Below, piece by piece: positions 24,530 to 32,767 of a DNA stretch of 64,000 nucleotides. This stretch comes from Pseudomonas sp. R28(2017) (GTDB lineage Bacteria > Pseudomonadota > Gammaproteobacteria > Pseudomonadales > Pseudomonadaceae). Within the stretch, counting starts at the first letter, position 1. Every line of letters begins with the position of its first letter. Location of the stretch: the NCBI RefSeq assembly GCF_002112505.1, contig NZ_NEHW01000006.1, positions 124,001 to 188,000 on the forward strand, in the 5' to 3' direction. Under the pieces are notes generated by a model that saw only the letters and a list, made by a program, of their open reading frames with translations, searched no databases and had not been told where the DNA came from. The translations under genes and the position numbers were made by a program.

Positions 24530-27500
24530 ATGAATCCCCTATTCAGACTCTCCCCGCTCGCACTCTCGATCACCCTTGCCCTGTTGCCGAACGCCCATGC
24601 CGCGGACTACATCCTCGACAGCGGCGAGGACACTTTCAACAGCGATCGCGCCTACGATGGCACGGTGTCGCTGCGCCCCGGCAACGGCGTGCCCGCCACC
24701 CTGACCGTCAACAACGGCGCCGAACTCACCAGCAAAGGTGGGCGGATCGGTGGCTCGGCCACCAACAACGAAGCCAGCACGGCCATGGCCACTGTCACGG
24801 TCCAGGGCCCAGGCACCCACTGGGTGGTGCCGCGCACCACGGCCGTTTTGGGTAACACCATCGTCATCGGCGGCGCCGGCCAAGGCACCCTCAACGTGCT
24901 GGACGGCGGCGAAGTGTTTGTGCGCGACCTGCAGCTCAGCGACAACGGCAATGCCGGCAATGCCCTGTCGCGGGCGAACCTGATGGTCAGCGGCCCGGGC
25001 TCTAAGGTGGATGCCGTGAACGTGACCTCTGGCGGCACCTTCCTCTACGACTCGCGCATTACCTTGCAAAATGGCGGGCAGCTTGCCAGCGAGCGCGTGG
25101 CCATCAACTCGATCAGCGACCTGTCCGGCACCAACACCCGCTGGGACAACACCGGCAGCTTCACCAACCGCAACGACCTCAGCCTGAGCGATGGCGCGGT
25201 ACTGACCAGCGACACGATGAGGCTGGGCTCGGCCAACCTCAGCCGCAACACCGTGGTCAGCGTATCCGGCGCAGGCACGCGCCTGGCTACGCGTGCGCTG
25301 ACCTTGGGCACCACCACCTCCAGCACCACCCTGGTGCTGGCCAACGGCGCCGAGCTGAGCAGCACCGACGGCATCGACATCAGCGAGCTGACCAGCATCA
25401 ACTCGGCCGCACGTGGCGCCCTGAGCATCGGTGGCGCAGTGGTCAGGGACGACAGCCGCACCGATATCGACGCAATCACCGCCGGCGCCGCACAAGCCGC
25501 CGGGCGCCTCGACCCGCAAACGGCGATCCGCTTCGGCGCCGGCAGCGGGGCATTGGCCTTCAACCACACCGACAGCGACCTGCAAGTGAGCAACAGCATC
25601 AGCGGTGCGGGCCGGGTGTATGCCTTCAGTGGCAACACCACCCTGAGCGGCGACCTGACCGGCATGAGCGGCAGCACGGTGGTACGTGGCGGGCGCCTGG
25701 TGCTGGCCGGCGATGTCGACCAGACCAACCCACGCGGCACCTCGCTGCTGAGCGTTGGCAACGGCACCCTGGTGGTCAACGGCACCGTCGGCCACACCGA
25801 CAGCACCGGCAACTACAGCAACCGCGCCCAGGTATTGGACGGCGGCGTGCTGGCCGGTACCGGCCAGGTCGGCAGCACCCAAGTCGCCTCGGGCGGTAGC
25901 CTGTCGCCGGGTGAAGGCGCGTTGGGCACCCTGGCGATCAACGGCGACCTGGACATGGCGGCCGGCTCGCGTTACGCCGCCGACATTGCCGGCGACGGCG
26001 GCTCGGACCGCGTCAACGTCAGCGGCACCGCGACCCTGCGGGGCACCCGGGTCGATGTCACCACGCTCAACGACGCGCAAAGCTACCAGACCGGGCAGAC
26101 CTACACCCTGCTCGCCGCCCAGGGCGGCGTGGTGGACGGCGCTGCGGCCGGCACCGCCTATGCCCAGGCATTTACCAACTCGGCGTTCCTCAACGTCAGC
26201 CTGCAGCGCACGGCCAATGAACTGAACCTGACCATCGCGCAGAAGACCACCACCCCAGAACCACCTGTCGAACCACCGGTCGAGCCGCCCGTGGAGCCGC
26301 CCGTAGAACCCCCGGTGCAGCCGCCTGTGGAACCCCCGGTTCAACCACCGGTCGAGCCACCGGTTGAACCGCCGGTACAGCCACCGGTCGAGCCACCGGT
26401 TCAGCCCCCCGTACAACCCCCGGTCCAGCCGCCAGAAACCGGCGGGCCAGCCACCCCCGGCATCTTCCAGACCGTGGCGCTGACGGAGAACCAGTGGAAC
26501 ACCGCAGGCGCCCTGAGCGAGCTGCAACAAAGCGGCGAGCCGCTGCGCCTGTACAACAACCTGCTGGTGCTGGATGCCGACAGCGCCCGCAACGCCATCG
26601 ATCAGCTCGCCGGCGACTACCACGGCAGCACCGGCACCGCGCTGATCGCCAACAGCCAAGTGGTCTCCGGCGTGCTGGGCACCCGCCTGCGCAACCTGTT
26701 CGACAGCAGCACCGTGCGCATGCCGCTGGGGGCATCGAGCTTCATGCCCACCGCCCCTGAACTGGAAGGCGGGGCCTGGGCGCAAGCCTTCGGCAACTGG
26801 TCGAAGCTGGACGGCAACAACGGCGCCGGCGGTTTGCACCAGCGGACCGGCGGCGTGCTGATTGGCGCCGACGGCAGCCTCACCCCCGACTGGCGCGCCG
26901 GCCTCTACGGTGGCTACAGCCGCACCAAGTTCGATGCCGACGACACCGATGCCAAGGGCCACAGCGACAACTACCACCTGGGCCTGTACACCGGCGCCCA
27001 ACTCGATGCCCTGCGCCTGAGCGCAGACGTGGGCTACACCTGGCACAAGCTGGACAGCAAACGCAACGTGGCCTTTGCCGGTTTCAGCGACCACCTGAAG
27101 AGCAAGCGCGACGCCAACACCCTGCAGGCCAGTGGCGAAGCGGCCTACCGCATCGGCTTGGGCTCGGTGGCGCTGGAGCCGTTCGTGGGGGTGTCGTACG
27201 TGAAATACGATGCCGACAGCTTCCATGAGAAAGGTGGGGCGGCGGCGCTGGATGTGTCCAGTGAGCAGCAGGATACCTGGTTCTCGACCGTGGGCATGCG
27301 CGCTTCAACCCGCACCCGCGTGGCTGACCATGACACCCAGTTCTACGGGTCGTTGGGCTGGCGGCGTGCTTATGGTGACCTGGACCCTAGTAGTACGCAG
27401 GCCTTTGCCGGTGGGCCGGACTTCGCGGTGCGGGGCATTGCCCAGACGCGTGATGTGGCGATGACTGAATTGGGGGCGACGGTGAAGGTGAACCGCCAGA

Positions 27501-27586
27501 CTGAGGTCGGGTTGTCGTATCAGGGGCAGTTTGGGTCGGATGCCCGCTACCATTCGGTAAATGCGGGGATTACGGTTCGGTTCTAA
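24530..27586 (+). CDS. Type Va autotransporter with Pro-rich linker
   Basis: A 1018-aa outer-membrane autotransporter. A signal peptide (LFRLSPLALSITLALLPNAHAA) precedes a Ser/Thr/Gly-rich beta-helix passenger. That passenger has LTLGTTTSSTTLVLANGAELSS-type repeats and a terminal autochaperone-like YAADIAGDGGSDRVNVSGTATLRGT. A linker of about 14 PPV[E/Q] units covers roughly residues 580-633. The barrel domain starts near residue 742 (GGAWAQAFGNW...) and ends with the typical outer-membrane C-terminal Phe (TVRF). There is no visible protease or esterase motif, so an adhesin role is likely but not shown. The Shine-Dalgarno is weak. It stands alone. Confidence 0.9.
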   Translation: MNPLFRLSPLALSITLALLPNAHAADYILDSGEDTFNSDRAYDGTVSLRPGNGVPATLTVNNGAELTSKGGRIGGSATNNEASTAMATVTVQGPGTHWVVPRTTAVLGNTIVIGGAGQGTLNVLDGGEVFVRDLQLSDNGNAGNALSRANLMVSGPGSKVDAVNVTSGGTFLYDSRITLQNGGQLASERVAINSISDLSGTNTRWDNTGSFTNRNDLSLSDGAVLTSDTMRLGSANLSRNTVVSVSGAGTRLATRALTLGTTTSSTTLVLANGAELSSTDGIDISELTSINSAARGALSIGGAVVRDDSRTDIDAITAGAAQAAGRLDPQTAIRFGAGSGALAFNHTDSDLQVSNSISGAGRVYAFSGNTTLSGDLTGMSGSTVVRGGRLVLAGDVDQTNPRGTSLLSVGNGTLVVNGTVGHTDSTGNYSNRAQVLDGGVLAGTGQVGSTQVASGGSLSPGEGALGTLAINGDLDMAAGSRYAADIAGDGGSDRVNVSGTATLRGTRVDVTTLNDAQSYQTGQTYTLLAAQGGVVDGAAAGTAYAQAFTNSAFLNVSLQRTANELNLTIAQKTTTPEPPVEPPVEPPVEPPVEPPVQPPVEPPVQPPVEPPVEPPVQPPVEPPVQPPVQPPVQPPETGGPATPGIFQTVALTENQWNTAGALSELQQSGEPLRLYNNLLVLDADSARNAIDQLAGDYHGSTGTALIANSQVVSGVLGTRLRNLFDSSTVRMPLGASSFMPTAPELEGGAWAQAFGNWSKLDGNNGAGGLHQRTGGVLIGADGSLTPDWRAGLYGGYSRTKFDADDTDAKGHSDNYHLGLYTGAQLDALRLSADVGYTWHKLDSKRNVAFAGFSDHLKSKRDANTLQASGEAAYRIGLGSVALEPFVGVSYVKYDADSFHEKGGAAALDVSSEQQDTWFSTVGMRASTRTRVADHDTQFYGSLGWRRAYGDLDPSSTQAFAGGPDFAVRGIAQTRDVAMTELGATVKVNRQTEVGLSYQGQFGSDARYHSVNAGITVRF
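26265..26436 (+). repeat. 12-bp minisatellite encoding PPV[E/Q] linker
   Basis: About 14 tandem degenerate 12-base units (CCACCGGTCGAG/CAG type) encode Pro-Pro-Val-Glu/Gln between passenger and barrel. Such units are prone to slippage, so linker length may vary between strains. Confidence 0.85.
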
Positions 27587-27597
27587 GCCGCTGCGGT

Positions 27598-27681
27598 GGG
27601 CCGCATAGCGGCCCTCATCCCCCTGTGGGAGCCGCGCTTGTCGTGGCGACGAACCGTGGCGATGGGCCGCAAAGCGGCCCC
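27598..27681. repeat. Short GC palindromes and partial REP-like element
   Basis: GGGCCGC-ATA-GCGGCCC at 27598-27614 and GGGCCGC-AAA-GCGGCCC at 27665-27681 flank a partial REP (CTGTGGGAGCCGCGCTTG). The first may terminate the autotransporter transcript, but it has no T-run. The same unit recurs at 30719-30761. Confidence 0.6.
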
Positions 27682-27685
27682 CGGC

Positions 27686-28192
27686 TCACCCATTGGCCTC
27701 CGCCTCCTCCTGCTTGAAAATACGGAATCCACGCGCCTGATAGTTTTGCAGTGCAGCAGGATGGTCGAATGTGCAGGTATGTACCCAAACCCGCTCAGTC
27801 CCGTGCCACTCCCACGCCGATCGCACAGCGTGACTCAACAGCGCTCCGCCAAAGCCACACCCCAGAAATTGAGGTGCCAGCCCAAAGTAGCGGATTTCGC
27901 TGTTACGCCCATCTGGGCGGTAAAGCTCGTAATAGCCGGCTATCGCACCACGGTGATAGGCAACCCAGGTACGGTGGCAATCCTGCTCAACGAGTGCCTG
28001 CCAGTCAGACAGCGTCCAGACGTCAAGATCGCCCCACTCCCAAGGCGTGCCAACCAGCTGGTAGAGAAACCGATTAAGTTCCGGCTGAGGCACTTCACAT
28101 TCGATGATCTGGAGGTCGTGAGGCTGAGGCTTTGCGTTAAGCTCGGATGCCGAGGTCATTTCCAGGTAATACGTGGTGCAAGACTGTTCCAT
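27686..28192 (-). CDS. GNAT-family N-acetyltransferase
   Basis: A 168-aa GNAT-fold protein. The substrate-side segment has ETSASE-type charged sequence, and the acetyl-CoA-binding motif A reads IRYFGLAPQFLGCGFGGALLSHAV (a variant Q/R-x-x-G-x-G/A pattern). The motif B-like region HPAALQNYQARGF follows. The target is unknown. The Shine-Dalgarno GGAGGA lies 8 bases before the ATG at 28192; an earlier in-frame start at 28264 is less likely. Downstream on the same strand nothing follows; upstream is the DUF1737 gene, whose stop lies inside the 5' region. Confidence 0.85.
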   Translation of the reverse strand: MEQSCTTYYLEMTSASELNAKPQPHDLQIIECEVPQPELNRFLYQLVGTPWEWGDLDVWTLSDWQALVEQDCHRTWVAYHRGAIAGYYELYRPDGRNSEIRYFGLAPQFLGCGFGGALLSHAVRSAWEWHGTERVWVHTCTFDHPAALQNYQARGFRIFKQEEAEANG

Positions 28193-28230
28193 TTGAGGAT
28201 TCCTCCTTCTTCCCGCCAAGTGTCGACCAC

Positions 28231-28431
28231 TTATGAAGACGAAGCTGCGACGGCACCTGGCCAAGTCACAGCCTGCGCTACGATCACATCCTTTCCATTG
28301 AACGTGAGTGCAGGCCCGCCATGGAGTTGATACCCGAGCTTCAAGGCATCACTGACCCGGTGGCAAAAGGAAGCGTCATCGGGGCCGGTCAGCACCCGAT
28401 AAATCGGTAATCCATCCGGTGGTTGAGTCAT
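28231..28431 (-). CDS. DUF1737 small protein
   Basis: A 66-aa protein: PIYRVLTGPDDASFCHRVSDALKLGYQLHGGPALTFNGKDVIVAQAVTWP is the complete DUF1737 domain (function unknown, common in Pseudomonas). A short N-terminal extension, TQPPDGL, precedes it. It lies 38 bp upstream of the GNAT gene on the same strand, so the two may be co-transcribed. I chose the ATG at 28431 because the domain starts there and the upstream frame is a long, non-conserved extension. Confidence 0.8.
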   Translation of the reverse strand: MTQPPDGLPIYRVLTGPDDASFCHRVSDALKLGYQLHGGPALTFNGKDVIVAQAVTWPGAVAASSS

Positions 28432-28693
28432 TTGGTCGGTCCTTGCGGTAGTAGGTGTGTAGACCGAGAGTACTGTTACTGGCAGGCGGAAGGCTACGGC
28501 CGGATCGCATATGGAACGCAGCCCTGCAGGAGCGATTTCACTCGCGAACAATCCAACACGGTGTATTGGCAGCAGCTGCGCCAGTGCTCGCAGTAAAACC
28601 TGACGCTTTGGCACGAACATGAAATTCTGGCGATTGGCCAGTTCTTTCAGTTATCCTGCGCGGCCAAATTGATTCAAATTGTAAGGGACTACA

Positions 28694-29602
28694 ATGAAAC
28701 ACCTGCGCCAACTATTGGCGGCAGTGTTGCTTTGCGCAACCACTTTGCCCGCCATTGCCGCCAGCACCCCCGCGTCTGCGCCAACCAGCAGCGAACAACC
28801 GCAACAGACCGCCGAACAGTGGCTGGCCACGCTCAAGCCACAGCACGGCAACATCACCCTGCCCAGCGGCATCGCCAGCCTGCAACTCAACAATGAGTTC
28901 TACTACCTGTCGCCGGACGACACCGAGCGCCTGCTGACCGAAGGCTGGGGCAACCCACCGGGCTTCAAGACCCTCGGCATGATCATCCCGACCGCCGTCA
29001 ACCCACTGGCCGACAACGGCTGGGGCGTGATCATCAGCTACAAGAACGACGGCCACATTTCCGACGATGACGCAGCCAAGATCGACTACGCCGACCTGCT
29101 CGAGCAGATGAAGGCCGATGACGAGGAAGACAACAAGGCGCGTCGCGAGCAAGGCTATGCCGGCCTGACACTGTTGGGCTGGGCCGAGCCACCGAGCTAC
29201 GATCAGGCGACCCACAAGATGTACTGGGCGCGCGAGTTGAAGGCCGAAGACGCCGACCAGACCACGCTGAACTACAGCATCCGCGTGCTGGGCCGCGAAG
29301 GCGTGCTGGAGCTCAACGCCGTGGCGGCGATGGCCGACCTGCAGACCATCAAGCAGGAAACGCCGAAGATCCTCGCCTTCACCAACTTCACCGACGGCAA
29401 CCGCTACGCCGACTACGACGCCAAGACCGACAAGCTGGCGCCATACGGCCTGGCCGCCCTGGTCGCCGGAGGGATCGCCGCCAAGGCGGGCCTGTTCGCC
29501 AAGATCGGTGTTGCCTTGCTGGCGTTCAAGAAGTTTATCGTCCTGGGGTTGGTGGCCATTGCTGGCTTCATTGGCAAGCTGTTCAAGCGCAAGCGGGCCT
29601 GA
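28694..29602 (+). CDS. DUF2167 family membrane-anchored protein
   Basis: A 302-aa protein. The signal peptide KHLRQLLAAVLLCATTLPAIAAS precedes the DUF2167 domain, recognised by LPSGIASLQLNNEFYYLSPDDTERLLTEGWGNPPG and later WGVIISYKNDGHISDDDAAKIDYADLLEQMK. Two hydrophobic segments at the end (GLAALVAGGIAAKAGLFA and ALLAFKKFIVLGLVAIAGFIGKLF) anchor the C-terminus, ending KRKRA. The function is unknown. The family is often induced in stress or stationary-phase settings. It is monocistronic, ending in a hairpin. Confidence 0.85.
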   Translation: MKHLRQLLAAVLLCATTLPAIAASTPASAPTSSEQPQQTAEQWLATLKPQHGNITLPSGIASLQLNNEFYYLSPDDTERLLTEGWGNPPGFKTLGMIIPTAVNPLADNGWGVIISYKNDGHISDDDAAKIDYADLLEQMKADDEEDNKARREQGYAGLTLLGWAEPPSYDQATHKMYWARELKAEDADQTTLNYSIRVLGREGVLELNAVAAMADLQTIKQETPKILAFTNFTDGNRYADYDAKTDKLAPYGLAALVAGGIAAKAGLFAKIGVALLAFKKFIVLGLVAIAGFIGKLFKRKRA

Positions 29603-29608
29603 TTCTGA

Positions 29609-29637
29609 GCTGGCTCACCCTTGATGGGTGGGCCAGC
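29609..29637. terminator. Hairpin after DUF2167 gene
   Basis: GCTGGCTCACCC pairs with GGGTGGGCCAGC across TTGAT, with one G-T pair, 7 bp after the stop. There is no T-run, so intrinsic termination is uncertain. Confidence 0.4.
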
Positions 29638-29999
29638 GCCGCGATTGTTCGAGCCGGTTTATGGGGCTGAGCAGTCACATATTGTTACGCCCTTTGGCTA
29701 ATGAAATCAGATTTAGCCCCTTCCTTGTAGGACCTTTCCCAAAGATACTGCCGACGTCCATTTTTCGTTGCACATGGTCAACGTGGAACCTAGTCTCGCC
29801 CAGTCGCTGCCAATTCAGCGACCGACCTTGACGGGCCGTTGATTGCTGTTCGTGTGCATACGCCTATGGCGGCTGTACGTGCGGGCACATTGTGTGCGCC
29901 GAGTGCCAGCGATCTCGGTCCGTCAACCTGCGTACAGCTGCCACCTTTCCTGCTTGACGGCTGATCGGTGTGCGGCTCAACCATTGCTGGAGCGTAAGC
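29638..29999. other. Intergenic stretch with no identified gene
   Basis: Only unconvincing short frames are present. No REP pair or recognisable promoter is visible apart from AT-rich patches before the DUF6124 gene. Confidence 0.6.
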
Positions 30000-30242
30000 A
30001 TGCTGAAGATCGTTCCCGATCCGCCCTACAATCCCCACTCCCTTGAAGACACACTGATGATGGCCGCCGACTACGCACTCTGTGCCGAGGTCGTTGCCCA
30101 GCAGGCGATGTTGATGCAGCCCAAGTCACCCGTGTCGCTGTTGATAATGACGTCAATGCACGAGCTCGACACCCTGCGCAAACTGCTCGAATCAGCGCTG
30201 GTTCAAATCCAAAAACCAGCGGACCCGCAGACGCTGCATTAA
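30000..30242 (+). CDS. DUF6124 small protein
   Basis: An 80-aa protein of a Pseudomonas-restricted family (DUF6124-like): LKIVPDPPYNPHSLEDTLMMAADYALCAEVVAQQAMLMQPKS...LDTLRKLLESALVQIQK. Two amphipathic helices are predicted from the heptad-like leucines. The function is unknown. The ATG at 30000 is chosen because the conserved start LKIVPDPP opens there. It is the first of three small genes of related type (30000, 30409 and 30803), which together precede the ATPase gene. Confidence 0.7.
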   Translation: MLKIVPDPPYNPHSLEDTLMMAADYALCAEVVAQQAMLMQPKSPVSLLIMTSMHELDTLRKLLESALVQIQKPADPQTLH

Positions 30243-30408
30243 TCCACATCATGATTTGCCTGGCCTGACGCTTTCGCAGGCTAACGCCCTCGCACAGCAC
30301 CACCCCTGAGGTTGTAGACGACCCTTAGGCGAGTGGTGAACCTGTGGGATCCCGGCTTGCCGGCGATAGGGCCAGCCCAGGCAGTTTCAACTTCAGGGAG
30401 ATCAACTA

Positions 30409-30678
30409 ATGGCCACCGAAGAAACCAAATTCACAGTCGGCAAAACCACCTTCTACCAGGGTGAGAACCAGACCCATCCCCTCTTCCGCATCGAACCCGG
30501 CATCCCTTGCCAAAGCGCCCGCGAACAGGCCTCTGAACTAATGGGCTACGTCCGCGACCTGACCATCGACGGCCTGATGGAAGACAAACCCCAATTGCTC
30601 TGGGCCTCGCACTACCTCAGCGCCCTGGCCAAGGCCCTGCTCGATGATGCCGAACTGGGCATGATGAAGACGCCTTGA
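30409..30678 (+). CDS. DUF3077 small protein
   Basis: An 89-aa protein: TFYQGENQTHPLFRIEPGIPCQSAREQASELMGYVRDLTIDG and LWASHYLSALAKALLDDAELGM fit the DUF3077 family, which is found almost only in Pseudomonas and has no known function. An AGGGAG Shine-Dalgarno lies 8 bases before the ATG. A REP-like partial unit lies between this gene and the next paralogue. Confidence 0.75.
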   Translation: MATEETKFTVGKTTFYQGENQTHPLFRIEPGIPCQSAREQASELMGYVRDLTIDGLMEDKPQLLWASHYLSALAKALLDDAELGMMKTP

Positions 30679-30715
30679 ATCGCAGGATTATCACCAAATT
30701 CCAGGCATGCGCTGT

Positions 30716-30763
30716 ACCTGTGGGAGCCGCGCTTGCCGGCGATGGGCCGCAAAGCGGCCCCAA
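30716..30763. repeat. Partial REP-like GC element
   Basis: CTGTGGGAGCCGCGCTTGCC is followed by the palindrome GGGCCGC-AAA-GCGGCCC (30745-30761). It is the same unit as at 27620-27681 and separates the two DUF3077-like genes. Confidence 0.65.
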
Positions 30764-30802
30764 CAATCCAAGCCCTGCTCCAACAACCAGGAGAATTCCC
30801 CA

Positions 30803-31087
30803 ATGCTCCAAATCAACACCCCGAGCAGTTCGAGCTACCCACATCCGCACCATCGCTTCGGCCCTTCACAACAACTGCTCTCCGCCATCCCTGGATTACC
30901 CACCACCCAAGCCAAAGAACAAGCCACGAAACTGTTGGACTGCGCCCGCTACCTCAACCATACCGGCGTCATGTTAGGTGACCACCGAAGGGTCGCTGCC
31001 TCCCACTACCTCAACATGATGGTTCGTGCCCTTTTTGATGTACTAGAAAACGGTTTCCCCCACTCTCGAAGCCAAGCTGATCGGTAG
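30803..31087 (+). CDS. DUF3077-like small protein (paralogue of 30409)
   Basis: A 94-aa protein similar in its core to the preceding gene: QAKEQATKLLDCARYLNHTGVMLGDHRRVAASHYLNMMVRALFDVLENG. The N-terminus is a low-complexity Ser/His/Pro stretch (PSSSSYPHPHHRFGP). An AGGAG Shine-Dalgarno precedes the ATG at 30803. The stop lies 48 bp before the ATPase gene, so the two are probably co-transcribed. Part of this 3' end is copied in the 11.3-kb remnant. Confidence 0.65.
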   Translation: MLQINTPSSSSYPHPHHRFGPSQQLLSAIPGLPTTQAKEQATKLLDCARYLNHTGVMLGDHRRVAASHYLNMMVRALFDVLENGFPHSRSQADR

Positions 31088-31135
31088 TAACGCCGCCCCA
31101 GTTCGGCCACAATCGGCCACTCAGTACAAGCTGAG

Positions 31136-32308
31136 ATGCATCGGATGCTCACCACCCTCGCCATCGGCAACTACCGCTCCATCAATCACCTTGTGTTGCC
31201 ACTAGGCCAACTCAATCTGGTGACTGGTGCCAATGGCAGCGGTAAATCCAATCTCTACAAAGCCCTGCGCCTGCTCGCCGAAACCGCCCAGGGCGGCGTG
31301 ATCGAAGCACTTGCCCGTGAAGGTGGACTGGATTCGACCTGGTGGGCCGGGCCAGAGATGAGTGCGCGCATGAAGCGCGGTGAGGTGCCCATCCAAGGCC
31401 AGCATCCGAGCGACGTCAAACGCCTTCGCTTGGGCTTTGCCACCGAGGATTTCGGCTTTGCCATCTCGCTCGGCCTGCCGATTCCCCTGCCCTATCCAAC
31501 TGCATTCATGCTCGACCCCGAGATCAAGTCTGAAGCCATCTGGGGTGCAGGAGCCTACCGTCCCTCCTCTTTGTTGGTAGAACGCAAGAACGCCATGGTG
31601 CGCGCCCGGGAGGGCAACAGCTGGACGGTGCTCGATCAGCATGCCGATAGTTGTGAGAGCTTCTTCAACATCGTCGGACGCCCTCGGCAGGCGCCAGAGA
31701 TCGGCGAGCTACGCGCGTTCATCAACAGCTGGAGGTTCTACGATCATTTCCGCATCGACCGCGATGCGCCCTGCCGTCAGCCCCAGCTGGGCACCCGCTC
31801 GCCAGTGCTGCATCACGATGGCCGCAACCTCGCTTCGGCGCTGCAGACCATCATTGAGATTGGTGAGGTGGAAGACCTCGTGGCCGCGCTGGAGGATGCA
31901 TTCCCCGGCAGCCGCCTGGAGATCGACGCGCCACCGGGCGGCCTGTTCAGCGTGCGGCTGCACCAGCACGGGCTACTGCGTCCACTGGGCGGCGCCGAGT
32001 TGTCGGACAGAACCCTGCGCTACCTGTTGCTGATGGCCGCGCTGCTGACGCCTCGACCGCCATCGCTGATGGTGCTCAACGAACCGGAAACCAGCCTGCA
32101 TGCCGACCTGCTCCCGGCCCTGGCGCGGCTGATCATCCGCGCTTCGCAGCGTAGCCAGGTGTGGGTGGTGTCGCACAGCAGGCCGCTAATTGAGGCGTTG
32201 ACGGCGTGTGAGGGGTGCAATGTGCTGGAGCTGGAGAAGCACCAGGGGCAGACGCAGTTGCGGGGGGTTGGGTTGCTGGATGAGCCGCTGTGGCGGTGGG
32301 TGGACTGA
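31136..32308 (+). CDS. RecF/SMC-like AAA ATPase
   Basis: A 390-aa ABC-type (AAA_21/AAA_15-like) ATPase. It starts LTTLAIGNYRSINHLVLPLGQLNLVTGANGSGKSNLYKAL, in which Walker A is GANGSGKSN at about 33-41. The rest includes a probable signature region (GGAELSDRTLRYLLLMAALLT), Walker B SLMVLNEPETSLHADL and a switch-like His in VWVVSHSRPLIEAL. No coiled-coil hinge is obvious, so it resembles RecF-type or single-chain SMC-like proteins, some of which act in defence or DNA repair. The first ATG is 31136, with a second at 31145. It is not obviously part of the hxs operon, which starts 165 bp later. Confidence 0.82.
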   Translation: MHRMLTTLAIGNYRSINHLVLPLGQLNLVTGANGSGKSNLYKALRLLAETAQGGVIEALAREGGLDSTWWAGPEMSARMKRGEVPIQGQHPSDVKRLRLGFATEDFGFAISLGLPIPLPYPTAFMLDPEIKSEAIWGAGAYRPSSLLVERKNAMVRAREGNSWTVLDQHADSCESFFNIVGRPRQAPEIGELRAFINSWRFYDHFRIDRDAPCRQPQLGTRSPVLHHDGRNLASALQTIIEIGEVEDLVAALEDAFPGSRLEIDAPPGGLFSVRLHQHGLLRPLGGAELSDRTLRYLLLMAALLTPRPPSLMVLNEPETSLHADLLPALARLIIRASQRSQVWVVSHSRPLIEALTACEGCNVLELEKHQGQTQLRGVGLLDEPLWRWVD

Positions 32309-32473
32309 GGGTGCGACAACCCTCGGCCTATCCCGTTTCAGTTGCCGGTGCACACGGCGTGCGGCATCCGCTCCGTCAGTTAGATGTGTGCAAATGTAAA
32401 AATTGTGATGGCACTATGCCTCGTTAACCGGCAAAATCCACACGTTCCCAACGGACTTGAAGGACCGGTTTCG

Positions 32474-32767
32474 ATGACATGGCCAGTCACGCTGCAAATC
32501 GACAGCGCCGCCTACCCGCTGGGCGTGGTGCAACGCGCTGCTTACGCCTTGGCCGACACCGTCGCGATCCAGATCGGTATTGAAGCCAGCAAGATCTGCC
32601 TCACGGCTTTCCCCACTAATGCAAAACTGGCACTTTCCCCGCAGCAGGCGCATTCGCTGATCCTCCAGCATCTGAATGACTTCGCCCTGCGCGACCACAT
32701 CAACCGCGAAACGACGGGGTTACGCGAAGTGCTAGCCCGAGCCGCACTCGCTGGATGTGGGATTTAG
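32474..32767 (+). CDS. hxsD: His-Xaa-Ser system protein HxsD
   Basis: A 97-aa protein that I assign to HxsD because the C-terminal half has QAHSLILQHLNDFALRDHINRETTGLRE. This matches the LLNDYxLRE-like hallmark of the family, with one or two substitutions. HxsD is a small conserved companion of the HxsB/HxsC radical SAM maturases; its role is unknown, possibly a peptide-recognition or chaperone protein. An AAGGA Shine-Dalgarno lies about 12 bases before the ATG at 32474. The stop overlaps the hxsB start, so it opens the four-gene hxs operon. Confidence 0.8.
   Translation: MTWPVTLQIDSAAYPLGVVQRAAYALADTVAIQIGIEASKICLTAFPTNAKLALSPQQAHSLILQHLNDFALRDHINRETTGLREVLARAALAGCGI

Noticed and set aside
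24539..27226. Open frame of 895 codons on the minus strand
   Set aside because: It is antisense to the autotransporter gene, low-complexity and Gly/Arg/Val-rich with no domain.
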